64,000 nt of DNA from the NCBI GenBank assembly GCA_002304735.1, contig DBIU01000015.1:17330-81329 (forward strand), written 5' to 3'. How positions within the stretch are numbered: the stretch's first letter is position 1; each line of letters opens with the position of its first letter. The position numbers were made by a program, and so were the translations under genes. Shown in pieces: positions 26,369 to 35,861 of this stretch. The DNA is from Ruminococcaceae bacterium UBA794 (GTDB lineage: Bacteria > Bacillota > Clostridia > Oscillospirales > Ruminococcaceae). The notes below the pieces were generated by a model, which searched no databases, had not been told where the DNA came from, and worked only from the letters and a program-made list of their open reading frames with translations.

Positions 26369-27118
26369 TTGCGGGATTTCTTCATCGGCTTTCCAAACCG
26401 TCTTGAGCTTTTCGGAGCGCTTCACGCAGCCGTTTCGGCTATTTTCATCGTTTTGTTCGCGGGCGTTGTCGCTCTCCGAAAAAAGCTTTCGGAACCGCGC
26501 TTTCATATTATCGGGAAAATCTCGGCTTATATTCTTCTCGCAAATATGCTCGTTCACTATTCCTCGAGAATAATCCTCGGGATTTGGTCGATTGAGGAGG
26601 ATTTACCGCTGCATCTTTGCTTTATCACGAATTTTTTTATGATTTATATTCTCCTCACGGACGACAGGCGCGGATTTTACGAAATTATCTACTATTTCAC
26701 CGTCATAGGTCCGCTTCCCGCGATGATTTTCCCCGATTTGCGGTTTTCGCCCGAAAGCTGGATTTTCTGGCAGTTTGTCATAAGTCACCATTTTATGCTG
26801 CTCGCGAGCGTTTTTTGTCTTGCCGTCAAGGGGTACGCGGTTTCGCTGCGCGGCGGCGCTTTAGCGTTTATTGCGGGAAACGTCTATATCGCGCTCGTTT
26901 CGCTGTTCAACAGGCTTGCGGGCACGAATTACGCTATGATAAACGCGCTCCCCGAACAGCTTTACGAAATATTTCCGTTTCTTTCCGCTCTGCCGCCGAT
27001 TGTCCCGCTTGAAGCGGCGGGAGTTCTTTCCCTCGCCGCGGCGTATAAATTCGCAGCCGCGTTCGGAAAGAACGTTCGACGCGGGGAAAAAAGCGGATTT
27101 CACGGAAAGACGGTGTAA
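26369..27118 (+). CDS. YwaF/TIGR02206-like integral membrane protein
   Basis: 249 residues with six or seven predicted membrane helices (for example 20-40, 48-65, 78-97, 107-125, 132-152, 158-178, 205-230). The short periplasm-facing motif LPLHLCFITNFF and the SHHFML stretch resemble the TIGR02206 (YwaF) family of unknown function. The start is TTG at 26369 with AGAGGTGAG upstream. The basic C-terminal tail should be cytoplasmic. Substrate, if any, unknown. Confidence 0.75.
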   Translation: MRDFFIGFPNRLELFGALHAAVSAIFIVLFAGVVALRKKLSEPRFHIIGKISAYILLANMLVHYSSRIILGIWSIEEDLPLHLCFITNFFMIYILLTDDRRGFYEIIYYFTVIGPLPAMIFPDLRFSPESWIFWQFVISHHFMLLASVFCLAVKGYAVSLRGGALAFIAGNVYIALVSLFNRLAGTNYAMINALPEQLYEIFPFLSALPPIVPLEAAGVLSLAAAYKFAAAFGKNVRRGEKSGFHGKTV

Positions 27119-27229
27119 TTTCTCGGAAATTTCACAAAAGTGTATTATCATTAATAACAATAAAATGCGCTGAATATATTTTTTATTAGTAAATATTAAC
27201 AATTATCAAATTCAGACAGGCTAACTCGC

Positions 27230-27258
27230 TTGACAAATGATTTTTATTGATGTATAAT
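27230..27258 (+). promoter_or_regulatory. Consensus sigma-A promoter of the lipoprotein gene
   Basis: -35 TTGACA (27230-27235), 17-bp spacer, -10 TATAAT (27253-27258). Both boxes match consensus exactly, implying strong expression of the small lipoprotein. Confidence 0.9.
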
Positions 27259-27308
27259 AAACAAAGTTTTTCCGAAAACTAAATAAAGATAAATTTATGA
27301 GGTGTATT

Positions 27309-27659
27309 ATGAACAAGACAATCAAATCGGTTATGGCAGTTCTCGTAATTCTCACGCTTTGCGTAGGTCTGCTCGCAGGCTGCGGCGGAAGCAGCCCCGT
27401 AGGCGACTGGAAGGTTACCGGCGCAGAGGCTATGGGACAGAGCGTTGACCCCGCTGAAATGGGCGATACCGCAAGCACCATTATGACGCTTAACGAGGAC
27501 GGCACAATCACTGTAAACGGTCAGGACAGCGGCACATGGAAGCTCGACGGCGACAAGCTTTCCATCTCCGAGAACGGCATTTCTCTCGAAGCAACATATA
27601 ACGGCACAAACATCATTATCGATATGGGATTTGCAAAGATTACATACTCCCGCGCTTAA
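27309..27659 (+). CDS. Small secreted lipoprotein
   Basis: 116 residues. Signal peptide MNKTIKSVMAVLVILTLCVG with lipobox LAGC (modified Cys25), so it is exported and lipid-anchored. The mature part is a short beta-rich domain (GDWKV, TIMTLNEDGTITVNGQ, GTWKLDGDKLSI), resembling the small lipocalin-like domains common in clostridial lipoproteins. An ATG at 27297 contains the ribosome site; GAGGTG is 5 nt before the ATG at 27309. Single-gene unit with its own consensus promoter and terminator. Function unknown. Confidence 0.85.
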   Translation: MNKTIKSVMAVLVILTLCVGLLAGCGGSSPVGDWKVTGAEAMGQSVDPAEMGDTASTIMTLNEDGTITVNGQDSGTWKLDGDKLSISENGISLEATYNGTNIIIDMGFAKITYSRA

Positions 27660-27685
27660 TCGGTTTGCCCGATAACACTATGAAG

Positions 27686-27711
27686 CCCTCGCTTAAATGC
27701 GGGGGTTTTTT
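27686..27711 (+). terminator. Terminator of the lipoprotein gene
   Basis: Stem CCCTCGC (27686-27692) with GCGGGGG (27699-27705), a TTAAAT loop, then six T. Confidence 0.9.
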
Positions 27712-27712
27712 G

Positions 27713-27741
27713 TTGACTTTTTCATTAAAATGTGTTATAAT
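27713..27741 (+). promoter_or_regulatory. Promoter of leuS
   Basis: -35 TTGACT (27713-27718), 17-bp spacer, -10 TATAAT (27736-27741). It abuts the preceding terminator. The leader to the ATG at 27774 is short, so there is no room for a T-box. Confidence 0.85.
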
Positions 27742-27773
27742 ATTGCTATATTTTATTGAAAGGAATTATCACT

Positions 27774-30203
27774 ATGAAGTACGACTTCAAAGCCATTGAA
27801 AATAAATGGCAAAAATACTGGGACGAACACCGCACGTTCCATACCGAAAACGACTACTCAAAGCCGAAATACTACGCGCTCGTTGAGTTTCCGTACCCCT
27901 CGGGCGACGGTCTGCACGTCGGTCACCCGCGCCCTTATACCGCTATGGATATCGTTGCGAGAAAGCGCCGTATGCAGGGCTATAACGTCCTTTTCCCTAT
28001 GGGCTGGGACGCGTTCGGTCTGCCTACCGAAAACTACGCTATAAAAAATAAAATTCACCCCGCAATCGTTACCGAAAGAAACATAAACCGTTTCCGCAGC
28101 CAGCTTCAGTCGCTCGGCCTTTCTTTCGACTGGGAGCGCGAGGTCAACACCACCGACCCCAACTACTTCAAATGGACGCAGTGGATTTTCCTTAAGCTGT
28201 TTAACGCGGGGCTTGCTTATAAAAAGGAAATGAGCGTTAACTGGTGTACGCAGTGCAAGGTCGTTCTCGCGAACGAAGAAGTCGTTAACGGCACCTGCGA
28301 GCGCTGCCACGGCGAAGTTATCCATAAGGTTAAAAATCAATGGATGCTTAAAATTACCGAGTACGCGCAGCGCCTCCTCGACGACCTCGACTCGGTTGAC
28401 TACTTCGAGAAGATTAAAACCGCGCAGGTTAACTGGATAGGACGCTCCACGGGCGCGGAGGTTACGTTTAAGACGACGCTCGGCGACGATTTGCTCATCT
28501 ACACAACGCGCCCCGATACGCTTTTCGGCGCGACTTATATGGTTATCTCCCCCGAACACCCGCTTATCGAAAAGTGGGCGGGCGAAAACAATCTCGCAAA
28601 CATTGACGCCGTTCGCGCTTATCAGGCGGAGGCGGCGAAAAAGTCCGATTTCGACAGAACCGAAATGAACAAGGACAAGACGGGCGTTATGCTTGACGGC
28701 GTTAAGGCGGTTAATCCCGTGAACGGCTCGGAAATCCCCATTTTCATCTCGGATTACGTTCTTATGAGCTACGGAACGGGCGCGATTATGGCTGTTCCCG
28801 CGCACGACACCCGCGACCACGAGTTCGCGGAGAAGTTCAACCTCCCGATTATCGAAGTCGTTAAGGGCGGCGAGGACGTTCAGAAAGAAGCGTTCACGGA
28901 CTGCGCCACGGGAATTATGGTTAATTCCGGCTTCCTTGACGGGCTTTCCGTTGACGACGCTAAGGTTAAAATCAAGGATTGGCTCACCGAAAAGGGTATC
29001 GGGCACGAAAAGGTTAACTTCAAGCTCCGCGACTGGGTTTTCTCGCGTCAGAGATACTGGGGCGAGCCTATTCCCGTCGTTTACTGCGAAAAATGCGGCT
29101 GGGTCGGTCTGCCCGAAAGCGAGCTGCCGCTGAAATTGCCCGAAGTTGAAAGCTATATGCCCACGGATAACGGCGAAAGCCCGCTTTCTACTCTCGAAAG
29201 CTTCATCAACACCACTTGTCCGAAATGCGGCGGCGCGGCAAAGCGCGAAACCGATACTATGCCGCAGTGGGCGGGCTCGTCGTGGTACTTCCTGCGCTAT
29301 ACCGACCCCAAAAACGACAAGGAGCTTGCTTCAAAGGAAGCGCTTAAATACTGGCTTCCCGTTGATTGGTACAACGGCGGTATGGAACACACCACGCTTC
29401 ACCTTCTTTACAGCCGCTTCTGGCACAAGTTCCTCTATGACCAAGGCATTGTTCCCACAAAGGAACCGTATGCAAAGCGCACTTCGCACGGTATGATTCT
29501 CGGCGTTGACCCGAAAAATCCCGGAAAGTTCTGCAAGATGTCAAAGTCGCTCCACAACGTCGTTAATCCGGACGAGGTTATCGCGGAATACGGCGCGGAT
29601 ACTATGCGTCTGTATGAGATGTTCGTCGGCGACTTCGAGAAAGCCGCTCCGTGGCAGGAAAACGGCATTAAGGGCTGCAAGCGCTTCCTTGAGAGAATTT
29701 GGAATATGTCCGAAAACCTCAAGGACGGCGACGAGTACAGCGAAAAGCTTTGCTCCGCTATGCACAAGACAATCAAGAAGGTTTCCGAGGACATTGAAAC
29801 GCTTAAATTCAACACCGCAATAGCGACTATGATGGCGCTCATAAACGCTGCGGAAGAAGCGGGCGGCTTCAACAGAGCCGAGTTCAGGTCGTTCCTCATT
29901 ATGCTCAACCCGTTCGCTCCGCATATCACCGAGGAGCTGTTCAGCACGCTCGGCTTCGGTATCCTAAACGAAGCGAAGTGGGTCGAATACGACGAGAAGC
30001 TTTGCGCGGACTCTACCGTTGAAATCGTCGTTCAGATTAACGGCAAGGTTAAGGGCCGCTTTAACGCGCCCGCAGGCTCGGACAAGGACGAGCTTATCCG
30101 CCTCGCTCTCGAACAGGACGATATCAAGGCGATTGTCGATGGAAAGACGATTGTAAAGCAGATTGCCGTTCCCGATAAGCTTGTAAATATCGTTGTGAAG
30201 TAA
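27774..30203 (+). CDS. leuS: Leucyl-tRNA synthetase
   Basis: Charges tRNA-Leu; class I synthetase, 809 residues as in Firmicutes. Visible: [19 protein letters not shown] (HIGH-type signature), CP1 editing domain with [14 protein letters not shown] and the [15 protein letters not shown] motif that holds the editing-site Asp, zinc-type Cys pairs CTQCKV and CERCHG, and the KMSKS loop [14 protein letters not shown]. An upstream TTG at 27756 overlaps the ribosome site; AAGGAA precedes the ATG at 27774. Monocistronic. Confidence 0.98.
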   Translation: MKYDFKAIENKWQKYWDEHRTFHTENDYSKPKYYALVEFPYPSGDGLHVGHPRPYTAMDIVARKRRMQGYNVLFPMGWDAFGLPTENYAIKNKIHPAIVTERNINRFRSQLQSLGLSFDWEREVNTTDPNYFKWTQWIFLKLFNAGLAYKKEMSVNWCTQCKVVLANEEVVNGTCERCHGEVIHKVKNQWMLKITEYAQRLLDDLDSVDYFEKIKTAQVNWIGRSTGAEVTFKTTLGDDLLIYTTRPDTLFGATYMVISPEHPLIEKWAGENNLANIDAVRAYQAEAAKKSDFDRTEMNKDKTGVMLDGVKAVNPVNGSEIPIFISDYVLMSYGTGAIMAVPAHDTRDHEFAEKFNLPIIEVVKGGEDVQKEAFTDCATGIMVNSGFLDGLSVDDAKVKIKDWLTEKGIGHEKVNFKLRDWVFSRQRYWGEPIPVVYCEKCGWVGLPESELPLKLPEVESYMPTDNGESPLSTLESFINTTCPKCGGAAKRETDTMPQWAGSSWYFLRYTDPKNDKELASKEALKYWLPVDWYNGGMEHTTLHLLYSRFWHKFLYDQGIVPTKEPYAKRTSHGMILGVDPKNPGKFCKMSKSLHNVVNPDEVIAEYGADTMRLYEMFVGDFEKAAPWQENGIKGCKRFLERIWNMSENLKDGDEYSEKLCSAMHKTIKKVSEDIETLKFNTAIATMMALINAAEEAGGFNRAEFRSFLIMLNPFAPHITEELFSTLGFGILNEAKWVEYDEKLCADSTVEIVVQINGKVKGRFNAPAGSDKDELIRLALEQDDIKAIVDGKTIVKQIAVPDKLVNIVVK

Positions 30204-30220
30204 TTCTGCAAAATAAATTA

Positions 30221-30251
30221 TCCCGCGAGCGTAAACTCGCGGGATTTTTTT
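30221..30251 (+). terminator. Terminator of leuS
   Basis: Perfect arms TCCCGCGAG (30221-30229) and CTCGCGGGA (30236-30244) followed by seven T. Confidence 0.95.
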
Positions 30252-30266
30252 GTTATGAATAGCGAA

Positions 30267-30297
30267 AGCCGCCTCCGACTTTTCATCGGAAGCGGCT
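30267..30297 (-). terminator. Hairpin at the end of the cellobiose phosphorylase gene
   Basis: Arms AGCCGCCTCCGA (30267-30278) and TCGGAAGCGGCT (30286-30297) pair over 12 bp with one G-T-type mismatch. It lies 24 nt past the stop of the convergent gene. T-runs on both sides are modest; it may act in both directions. Confidence 0.7.
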
Positions 30298-30320
30298 CTT
30301 TTTCACTGTTTTCGCTAAAA

Positions 30321-32795
30321 TCAGCCGAGAGTTACGACTACTTCGTGAACTCCGCCGTTCTGTACGGGAATTACGTTGCCCGCAACTTCATTTCCGTCAA
30401 CAGTCATCGACTTAACGCCCTTGCAAACGTGGTTCGGGTTCTTAACTGTGATGTTGTAGGTTGCGCCGCGGAATTGACGCGAAACCTTCATTCCGTCCCA
30501 CTCGTGAGGAATGGACGGGTCAATCTTCAGTCCGTCGAAATCAGCCGCAATACCGAGAATATACTGCGAAATCGCAACCATATTCCACGCAGCCGTACCC
30601 GTAAGCCAGCTGTTCTTGCCCTGACCGAAGTTGTCGCCGGGCTTTCCGATGTCCGCGCCTGCGTCCTTGCCGCCTATCATCTGACCGTAAACGTAAGGCT
30701 CGGTCTTGTGAATATCGGAGGTGTCCTCGGTGAACGCGGGAGCAATCTCGGAATAGTACTTGAACGCCTGGTCGCCCTCGCCCGCATATGCCGCAGCGCA
30801 GATAATCCACGCGTTGTTGTGAGTGAAGATGCCTGCGTTCTCCTTGTATCCGCCGGGATAGGTCGAAATTTCACCGTACTGAATATAGTATTTGGTGAAC
30901 GCGGGATTGTTGAGTACAAGACCAAACTTGGTGTTGAGTCTTTCGTCAATAGCCTTGAGCGTCTTTTTGGAAGCCTCGGCGTCGATATCGGACATAATCG
31001 CGAAGCCCTGCGGCTCAATGAAAATCTGTCCTTCCTCGCACTCCTTGGAGCCCATCTTCTTGCCCTCGGCGTCATAAGCTCTGAGGAACCAATCGCCGTC
31101 CCACGCGGAATCCATCATCGCTTTCTTCATCTTGTCAATCTCAGCCTGCGCCTTTGCAGCTTCATCGGTCTTGCCGAGATGATTGAGAATATTGACGTAA
31201 TTCGGTCCCGCATAAGTGAAGAGCGCGCCGACAAACGCGGATTCCGCAACCTTTGAGTATCCGCCCTCCGCCTTGAACTTCGGGTTGGTGTAGGTCTGGA
31301 AGGACTCGCCGGGCGTGTCGGAATAGCAGGAGAGGTTGATGCAGTCGTTCCAGTCCGCGCGCATCGCAAGCGGCAGACCGTGAGGACCGAGATTGTTTAC
31401 AATGTGATAGAACGAAACCTTGAGGTGGTCGAGCATCGGCTGTGCAATCGACATATCGTTGTCGTAAGGCACCATTTCATCGAGAATTGTCCAATCGCCC
31501 GTTTCCTTGATGTACGCGGAAACCGAGAGAATGAGCCAAAGCGGGTCGTCCGAGAAATCGCCGCCGATATCCGCGTTGCCCTTCTTAGTGAGGGGCTGAT
31601 ACTGGTGATAGCAGCCGCCGTCCGGGAACTGCGTGGAAGCGATATCGATAATTCTCTCTCTTGCTCTGTCGGGAATTTGATGAACGAAGCCGAGAACGTC
31701 CTGGTTGGAGTCGCGGAAGCCCATTCCGCGTCCGATACCGCTCTCGAAATAGGAAGCGGAGCGCGAAAGGTTGAACGTAACCATACACTGATACTGATTC
31801 CAGATATTAACCATACGGTTAACCTTGTCATCGGGAGTATCAACGTTGAGTATTCCGAGCAGCTTATCCCACGTTTCTTTAAGCTCCTTAAGTCCTGCGG
31901 CAACCTTTTCGGGAGTGTTGTACTTCTCAATCATTGCGTTGGACTTAACCTTGTTGATTGTCTTGCCGTCTGCCTCGAATTTCTCCGCAACGGGCATTTC
32001 AACATAGCCGAGAATGAACACGAGCGTCTTGCTCTCGCCTGCGGCAAGGGTGATTTCCTTGTAGTGCGAAGCGATAGGCGACCAGCCGTCCGCGAAAGAG
32101 TTGTTCGCCTTGCCGTCAAGAACAGCCTGCGGATTGTGGAAGCCGTTGTACAAGCCGATAAAGGAATCGCGGTCCGTGTCGTAGCCGTCGATAGTATCGT
32201 TTACCGTATAGAACGCGAAATGGTCGCGTCTGTCGCGGTATTCGGTCTTGTGATAAATCGTCGAGCCGACTACCTCGACGCGTCCCGTAGAGAAGTTTCT
32301 CTGGAAGTTTGTGCAGTCGTCCTGAGCGTCCCAAAGGCACCACTCCGCAAACGACCACAGCTTGAACGTCTTGGGAGCGCCGCTCTCGTTTGTGAGAACA
32401 AGCTGCTGAACCTCGCCGTCATAATTCTGCGGAACGAAGAAAGTAGCCTCAGCCTTAAGTCCGTTCTTCTTACCGGTGATAACGGTATAGCCCATACCGT
32501 GGCGGCACTCATAGCTGTCAAGCTCGGTCTTTACGGGCGACCAGCCGGGATTCCAGATAGTGTCGCCGTCCTTGATGTAGAAATATCTTCCGCCCATATC
32601 AATAGGCACGTTGTTATAGCGATAACGCGTAATTCTGCGAAGTCTAGCGTCCTTATAGAAGCTGTATCCGCCCGCAGTATTGGAAATAAGCGAGAAAAAG
32701 CCCTGCGTTCCGAGATAGTTTATCCACGGATAGGGAGTGCGCGGGGAGGTGATGACGTACTCTTTGGCAGCGTCGTCAAAATGTCCGAATTTCAT
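30321..32795 (-). CDS. cbp: Cellobiose phosphorylase (GH94)
   Basis: Splits cellobiose with phosphate into glucose 1-phosphate and glucose, saving one ATP; cytoplasmic. 824 residues, a normal GH94 length. The N-terminal beta-sandwich begins [15 protein letters not shown] and contains [19 protein letters not shown], very like clostridial cellobiose phosphorylases. The (alpha/alpha)6 barrel contains the catalytic Asp region ADWNDC (Asp481/Asp484), with MGFRDSNQD and GGDFSDDP substrate-site motifs. An upstream ATG at 32837 is rejected because the family starts at MKFG. Alternative GH94 specificities (cellodextrin, laminaribiose) are less likely given the close N-terminal match. Control by a LacI-type protein is suggested by the operator at 32884. 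Confidence 0.93.
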   Translation of the reverse strand: MKFGHFDDAAKEYVITSPRTPYPWINYLGTQGFFSLISNTAGGYSFYKDARLRRITRYRYNNVPIDMGGRYFYIKDGDTIWNPGWSPVKTELDSYECRHGMGYTVITGKKNGLKAEATFFVPQNYDGEVQQLVLTNESGAPKTFKLWSFAEWCLWDAQDDCTNFQRNFSTGRVEVVGSTIYHKTEYRDRRDHFAFYTVNDTIDGYDTDRDSFIGLYNGFHNPQAVLDGKANNSFADGWSPIASHYKEITLAAGESKTLVFILGYVEMPVAEKFEADGKTINKVKSNAMIEKYNTPEKVAAGLKELKETWDKLLGILNVDTPDDKVNRMVNIWNQYQCMVTFNLSRSASYFESGIGRGMGFRDSNQDVLGFVHQIPDRARERIIDIASTQFPDGGCYHQYQPLTKKGNADIGGDFSDDPLWLILSVSAYIKETGDWTILDEMVPYDNDMSIAQPMLDHLKVSFYHIVNNLGPHGLPLAMRADWNDCINLSCYSDTPGESFQTYTNPKFKAEGGYSKVAESAFVGALFTYAGPNYVNILNHLGKTDEAAKAQAEIDKMKKAMMDSAWDGDWFLRAYDAEGKKMGSKECEEGQIFIEPQGFAIMSDIDAEASKKTLKAIDERLNTKFGLVLNNPAFTKYYIQYGEISTYPGGYKENAGIFTHNNAWIICAAAYAGEGDQAFKYYSEIAPAFTEDTSDIHKTEPYVYGQMIGGKDAGADIGKPGDNFGQGKNSWLTGTAAWNMVAISQYILGIAADFDGLKIDPSIPHEWDGMKVSRQFRGATYNITVKNPNHVCKGVKSMTVDGNEVAGNVIPVQNGGVHEVVVTLG

Positions 32796-32850
32796 TGGTT
32801 CATACCGTCCTTCCTTATTTTGGCAACAGATATACATTGCCCTACTATAA

Positions 32851-32879
32851 ATTATACTCTATTTGGCGCATAATTACAA
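32851..32879 (-). promoter_or_regulatory. Promoter of cellobiose phosphorylase
   Basis: Minus strand: -35 TTGTAA (32874-32879), 17-bp spacer, -10 TATAAT (32851-32856), about 55 nt before the start codon. Confidence 0.8.
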
Positions 32880-32883
32880 GTCC

Positions 32884-32896
32884 TGAAAACGTTTCA
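32884..32896. promoter_or_regulatory. LacI-type operator upstream of cellobiose phosphorylase
   Basis: TGAAAACGTTTCA, near-palindromic around a central CG. It sits 5 bp upstream of the -35 box and matches the palindrome in the LacI gene promoter (5472-5484) at 12 of 13 bases. Confidence 0.7.
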
Positions 32897-32964
32897 CCGC
32901 GAGCGCATTTCAAACAAATTTTTAATGCTTTTTATAGTAATTTTGACGAAAATTCTCTTTTTGC

Positions 32965-32993
32965 TTGTCCATTCTTTATTATTATGTTATAAT
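32965..32993 (+). promoter_or_regulatory. Promoter of tgt
   Basis: -35 TTGTCC (32965-32970), 17-bp spacer, -10 TATAAT (32988-32993). The AAGGAG ribosome site follows at 33022-33027. Confidence 0.8.
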
Positions 32994-33031
32994 AAGCCTA
33001 TGCGTTTATATTCATAAAAAGCAAGGAGTAA

Positions 33032-34171
<1,140 letters not shown>

Positions 34172-34191
34172 CGCGGAGCAAGGGTGCTTTT

Positions 34192-34755
34192 ATGTCCTTT
34201 ATCGAACTTTTCCTCGTTGCGGCGGGGCTTTCCGCAGACGCATTTGCGGTCGCTCTCGCCGACGGTCTTAGCCTAAAACGCCGCAGAAAAGGCGCTGTTA
34301 TCGCGTTTATGTTCGGGCTTTTTCAGGCGCTTATGCCGATTATCGGTTTCCTGCTCGGAAGCAATTTCGCGGGGCTGATTTCCTCGGTTGACCACTGCAT
34401 AGCGCTCGGAGTGCTTGGATTTATCGGCGGTAAAATGATAATCGAGAGCGTCCGCGAGCTTCGCGACGACGATTACTGCGCTCCCGAAAACAAAGACCCG
34501 TCTTTCCCGACAATTCTTCTTCAAGCCGCCGCGACAAGCATTGACGCGCTTATGGTCGGAGTTTCTTTCGCGGCAATCGGCGTAAAAATCGTTCCCGCAG
34601 CCGCTTTTATCGGCACGGTCACTTTCGCGATTTCCCTCGCGGGGATTTTCGGCGGAAGGAAATTCGGGCTTAAACTCGGCGCAAAAGCGGAGCTTCTCGG
34701 CGGAATTGTTCTCGTTGCAATCGGCGCTAAGACCTTTCTGGAACATATTTTGTGA
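34192..34755 (+). CDS. mntP: Manganese efflux pump MntP
   Basis: Exports excess Mn2+; 187 residues with six membrane helices in two repeated halves. Signature Asp-containing motifs are LSADAFAVALADGL (first half) and TSIDALMVGVSF (second half), which carry the metal-pathway acidic residues. An in-frame GTG at 34168 overlaps the tgt stop, but AAGGGTG before the ATG at 34192 and the family N-terminus favour 34192. No yybP-ykoY riboswitch is possible here because the gene follows tgt by 20 nt. Confidence 0.93.
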   Translation: MSFIELFLVAAGLSADAFAVALADGLSLKRRRKGAVIAFMFGLFQALMPIIGFLLGSNFAGLISSVDHCIALGVLGFIGGKMIIESVRELRDDDYCAPENKDPSFPTILLQAAATSIDALMVGVSFAAIGVKIVPAAAFIGTVTFAISLAGIFGGRKFGLKLGAKAELLGGIVLVAIGAKTFLEHIL

Positions 34756-34763
34756 GGATAATT

Positions 34764-35411
34764 ATGATAAAGGCTGCTATTTTCGACCTCGACGGCACTC
34801 TGCTCAATTCAGCCGAAGCGTGGGAAACGCTCGGCGAACGCTTTCTCGCAGAGCTTAATATTGCGCCGAAAAACGGACTTCGCGACGAAATTTGGGATAT
34901 GTCGCTGCCCGAAAGCGCGGCTTTTTTGAAGCGGGAATATTCCTTACCGCTTGATGAAAGTGAAATTTTCGCGCGGCTCGTTTCGCTCTCCGAAAGCGTT
35001 TACACCCGCGAAGCTCCGCTGAAGCGCGGAGTTAAGCGGCTTCTCGGCTCGCTTGAAATGCTTACGATAAAGTGTGCCGTCGCTACCGCCGCCGACAAAG
35101 ACCTCGCAATTTCCGCTCTCGAAAGGAACCGCGTTTCGGGGTACTTTTCGGGCGTATTTTCCTGTTCGGATTGCGGCGCGAAAACGAAGCCCGATATTTT
35201 CCTCAACGCCGCCGAATTTCTCGGAGAAATTCCCGCCGAAACACTCGTTTTCGAGGACTCGCTTTCCGCTGTCCGAACCGCGAAAAACGCGGGTTTTATC
35301 ACGGCGGCGGTTTACGATAAATCCGAAAAACAGCCCGATTTGCTCCGCGAAACCGCCGATTTTTACGGCGAAACTCTTGACGATTTGCGGAAAATGATTT
35401 TTATGAAATAA
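34764..35411 (+). CDS. HAD-superfamily phosphatase (phosphoglycolate/beta-phosphoglucomutase-like)
   Basis: 215 residues. Motif I FDLDGTLLNS (nucleophile Asp and acid/base Asp), the motif II region TAADK, Lys in KTKPDIFL, and motif IV FEDSLSAVRTAKNAG, with an alpha-helical cap after motif I. The layout is that of subgroup I HAD enzymes such as phosphoglycolate phosphatase or beta-phosphoglucomutase; substrate not readable. AGGAT precedes the ATG at 34764, 8 nt after mntP ends. Ends at a strong hairpin. Confidence 0.88.
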   Translation: MIKAAIFDLDGTLLNSAEAWETLGERFLAELNIAPKNGLRDEIWDMSLPESAAFLKREYSLPLDESEIFARLVSLSESVYTREAPLKRGVKRLLGSLEMLTIKCAVATAADKDLAISALERNRVSGYFSGVFSCSDCGAKTKPDIFLNAAEFLGEIPAETLVFEDSLSAVRTAKNAGFITAAVYDKSEKQPDLLRETADFYGETLDDLRKMIFMK

Positions 35412-35414
35412 CAA

Positions 35415-35444
35415 AATCCCGAAAAGTTCGCGCTTTTCGGGATT
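35415..35444 (+). terminator. Terminator of the tgt-mntP-HAD run
   Basis: Perfect arms AATCCCGAAAAG (35415-35426) and CTTTTCGGGATT (35433-35444), followed by GCTTTATTTTG. Confidence 0.85.
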
Positions 35445-35447
35445 GCT

Positions 35448-35775
35448 TTATTTTGAGTTTTTTGAAATGTAAATCGATGAAATTATCGCAAAAATCAGCG
35501 TTCCCGCTGCAACCGCCATTACCGCGTAAAACAACCAATTTGTTTTCAGCAAAACCTCCGCTGCGTTTAGCAGGAGAATTGCCGAAATCATCAGAAGTAT
35601 CACTGCTGTTTGCCTGTAAAGCGGCTTTTTATTAAGCTTTTCGCGCTCCTGCGGCGAAGCGAAGATGTATGCGTTATTGAACAGAAAGCCTTTTTCATTG
35701 AACGAAAAAAATGCTCGCCACAAACACTGCCAGCGCCGAAACTCCCAAAATTATCGAAATAATTATCTCCGGCAT
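35448..35775 (-). pseudogene. DUF3784-like small membrane protein, broken by a 1-base slip in a homopolymer
   Basis: From the ATG at 35775 (ribosome site GAGGT) the frame gives a membrane helix, MPEIIISIILGVSALAVF, and stops soon after a run of seven T (minus strand; A run at 35705-35711). The next frame continues at once with NEKGFLFNNAYIFASPQ and two more membrane helices to 35448. Removing one base from the run joins them into a protein of about 108 residues with the DUF3784 layout: helix, a Gly/Ala-x-Tyr-type loop with EREK, then two helices. It is either a decaying gene, a phase-variable gene, or a read error in the run. Confidence 0.7.
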
Positions 35776-35808
35776 TTCATACCTCTTTTTCTAAAATCTC
35801 TTACACGC

Positions 35809-35838
35809 AAAAAGCCGCTCTCGTTTTCCGAAAGCGGC
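35809..35838 (-). terminator. Terminator of the cmk-plsC-ispH/rpsA run
   Basis: Arms GCCGCTCTC (35814-35822) and GAAAGCGGC (35830-35838), read on the minus strand and followed by five T (35809-35813). Confidence 0.85.
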
Positions 35839-35861
35839 AATTTTATACAGCTAATCGGAGA

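Noticed and set aside
27741..27773. T-box riboswitch before leuS
   Set aside because: The leader between promoter and start is only about 25 nt, with no room for a T-box or antiterminator.
31380..32873. Long open frame antisense to cellobiose phosphorylase
   Set aside because: The GH94 gene on the minus strand is unambiguous; the plus frame has no motif or ribosome site and runs over the promoter and operator.
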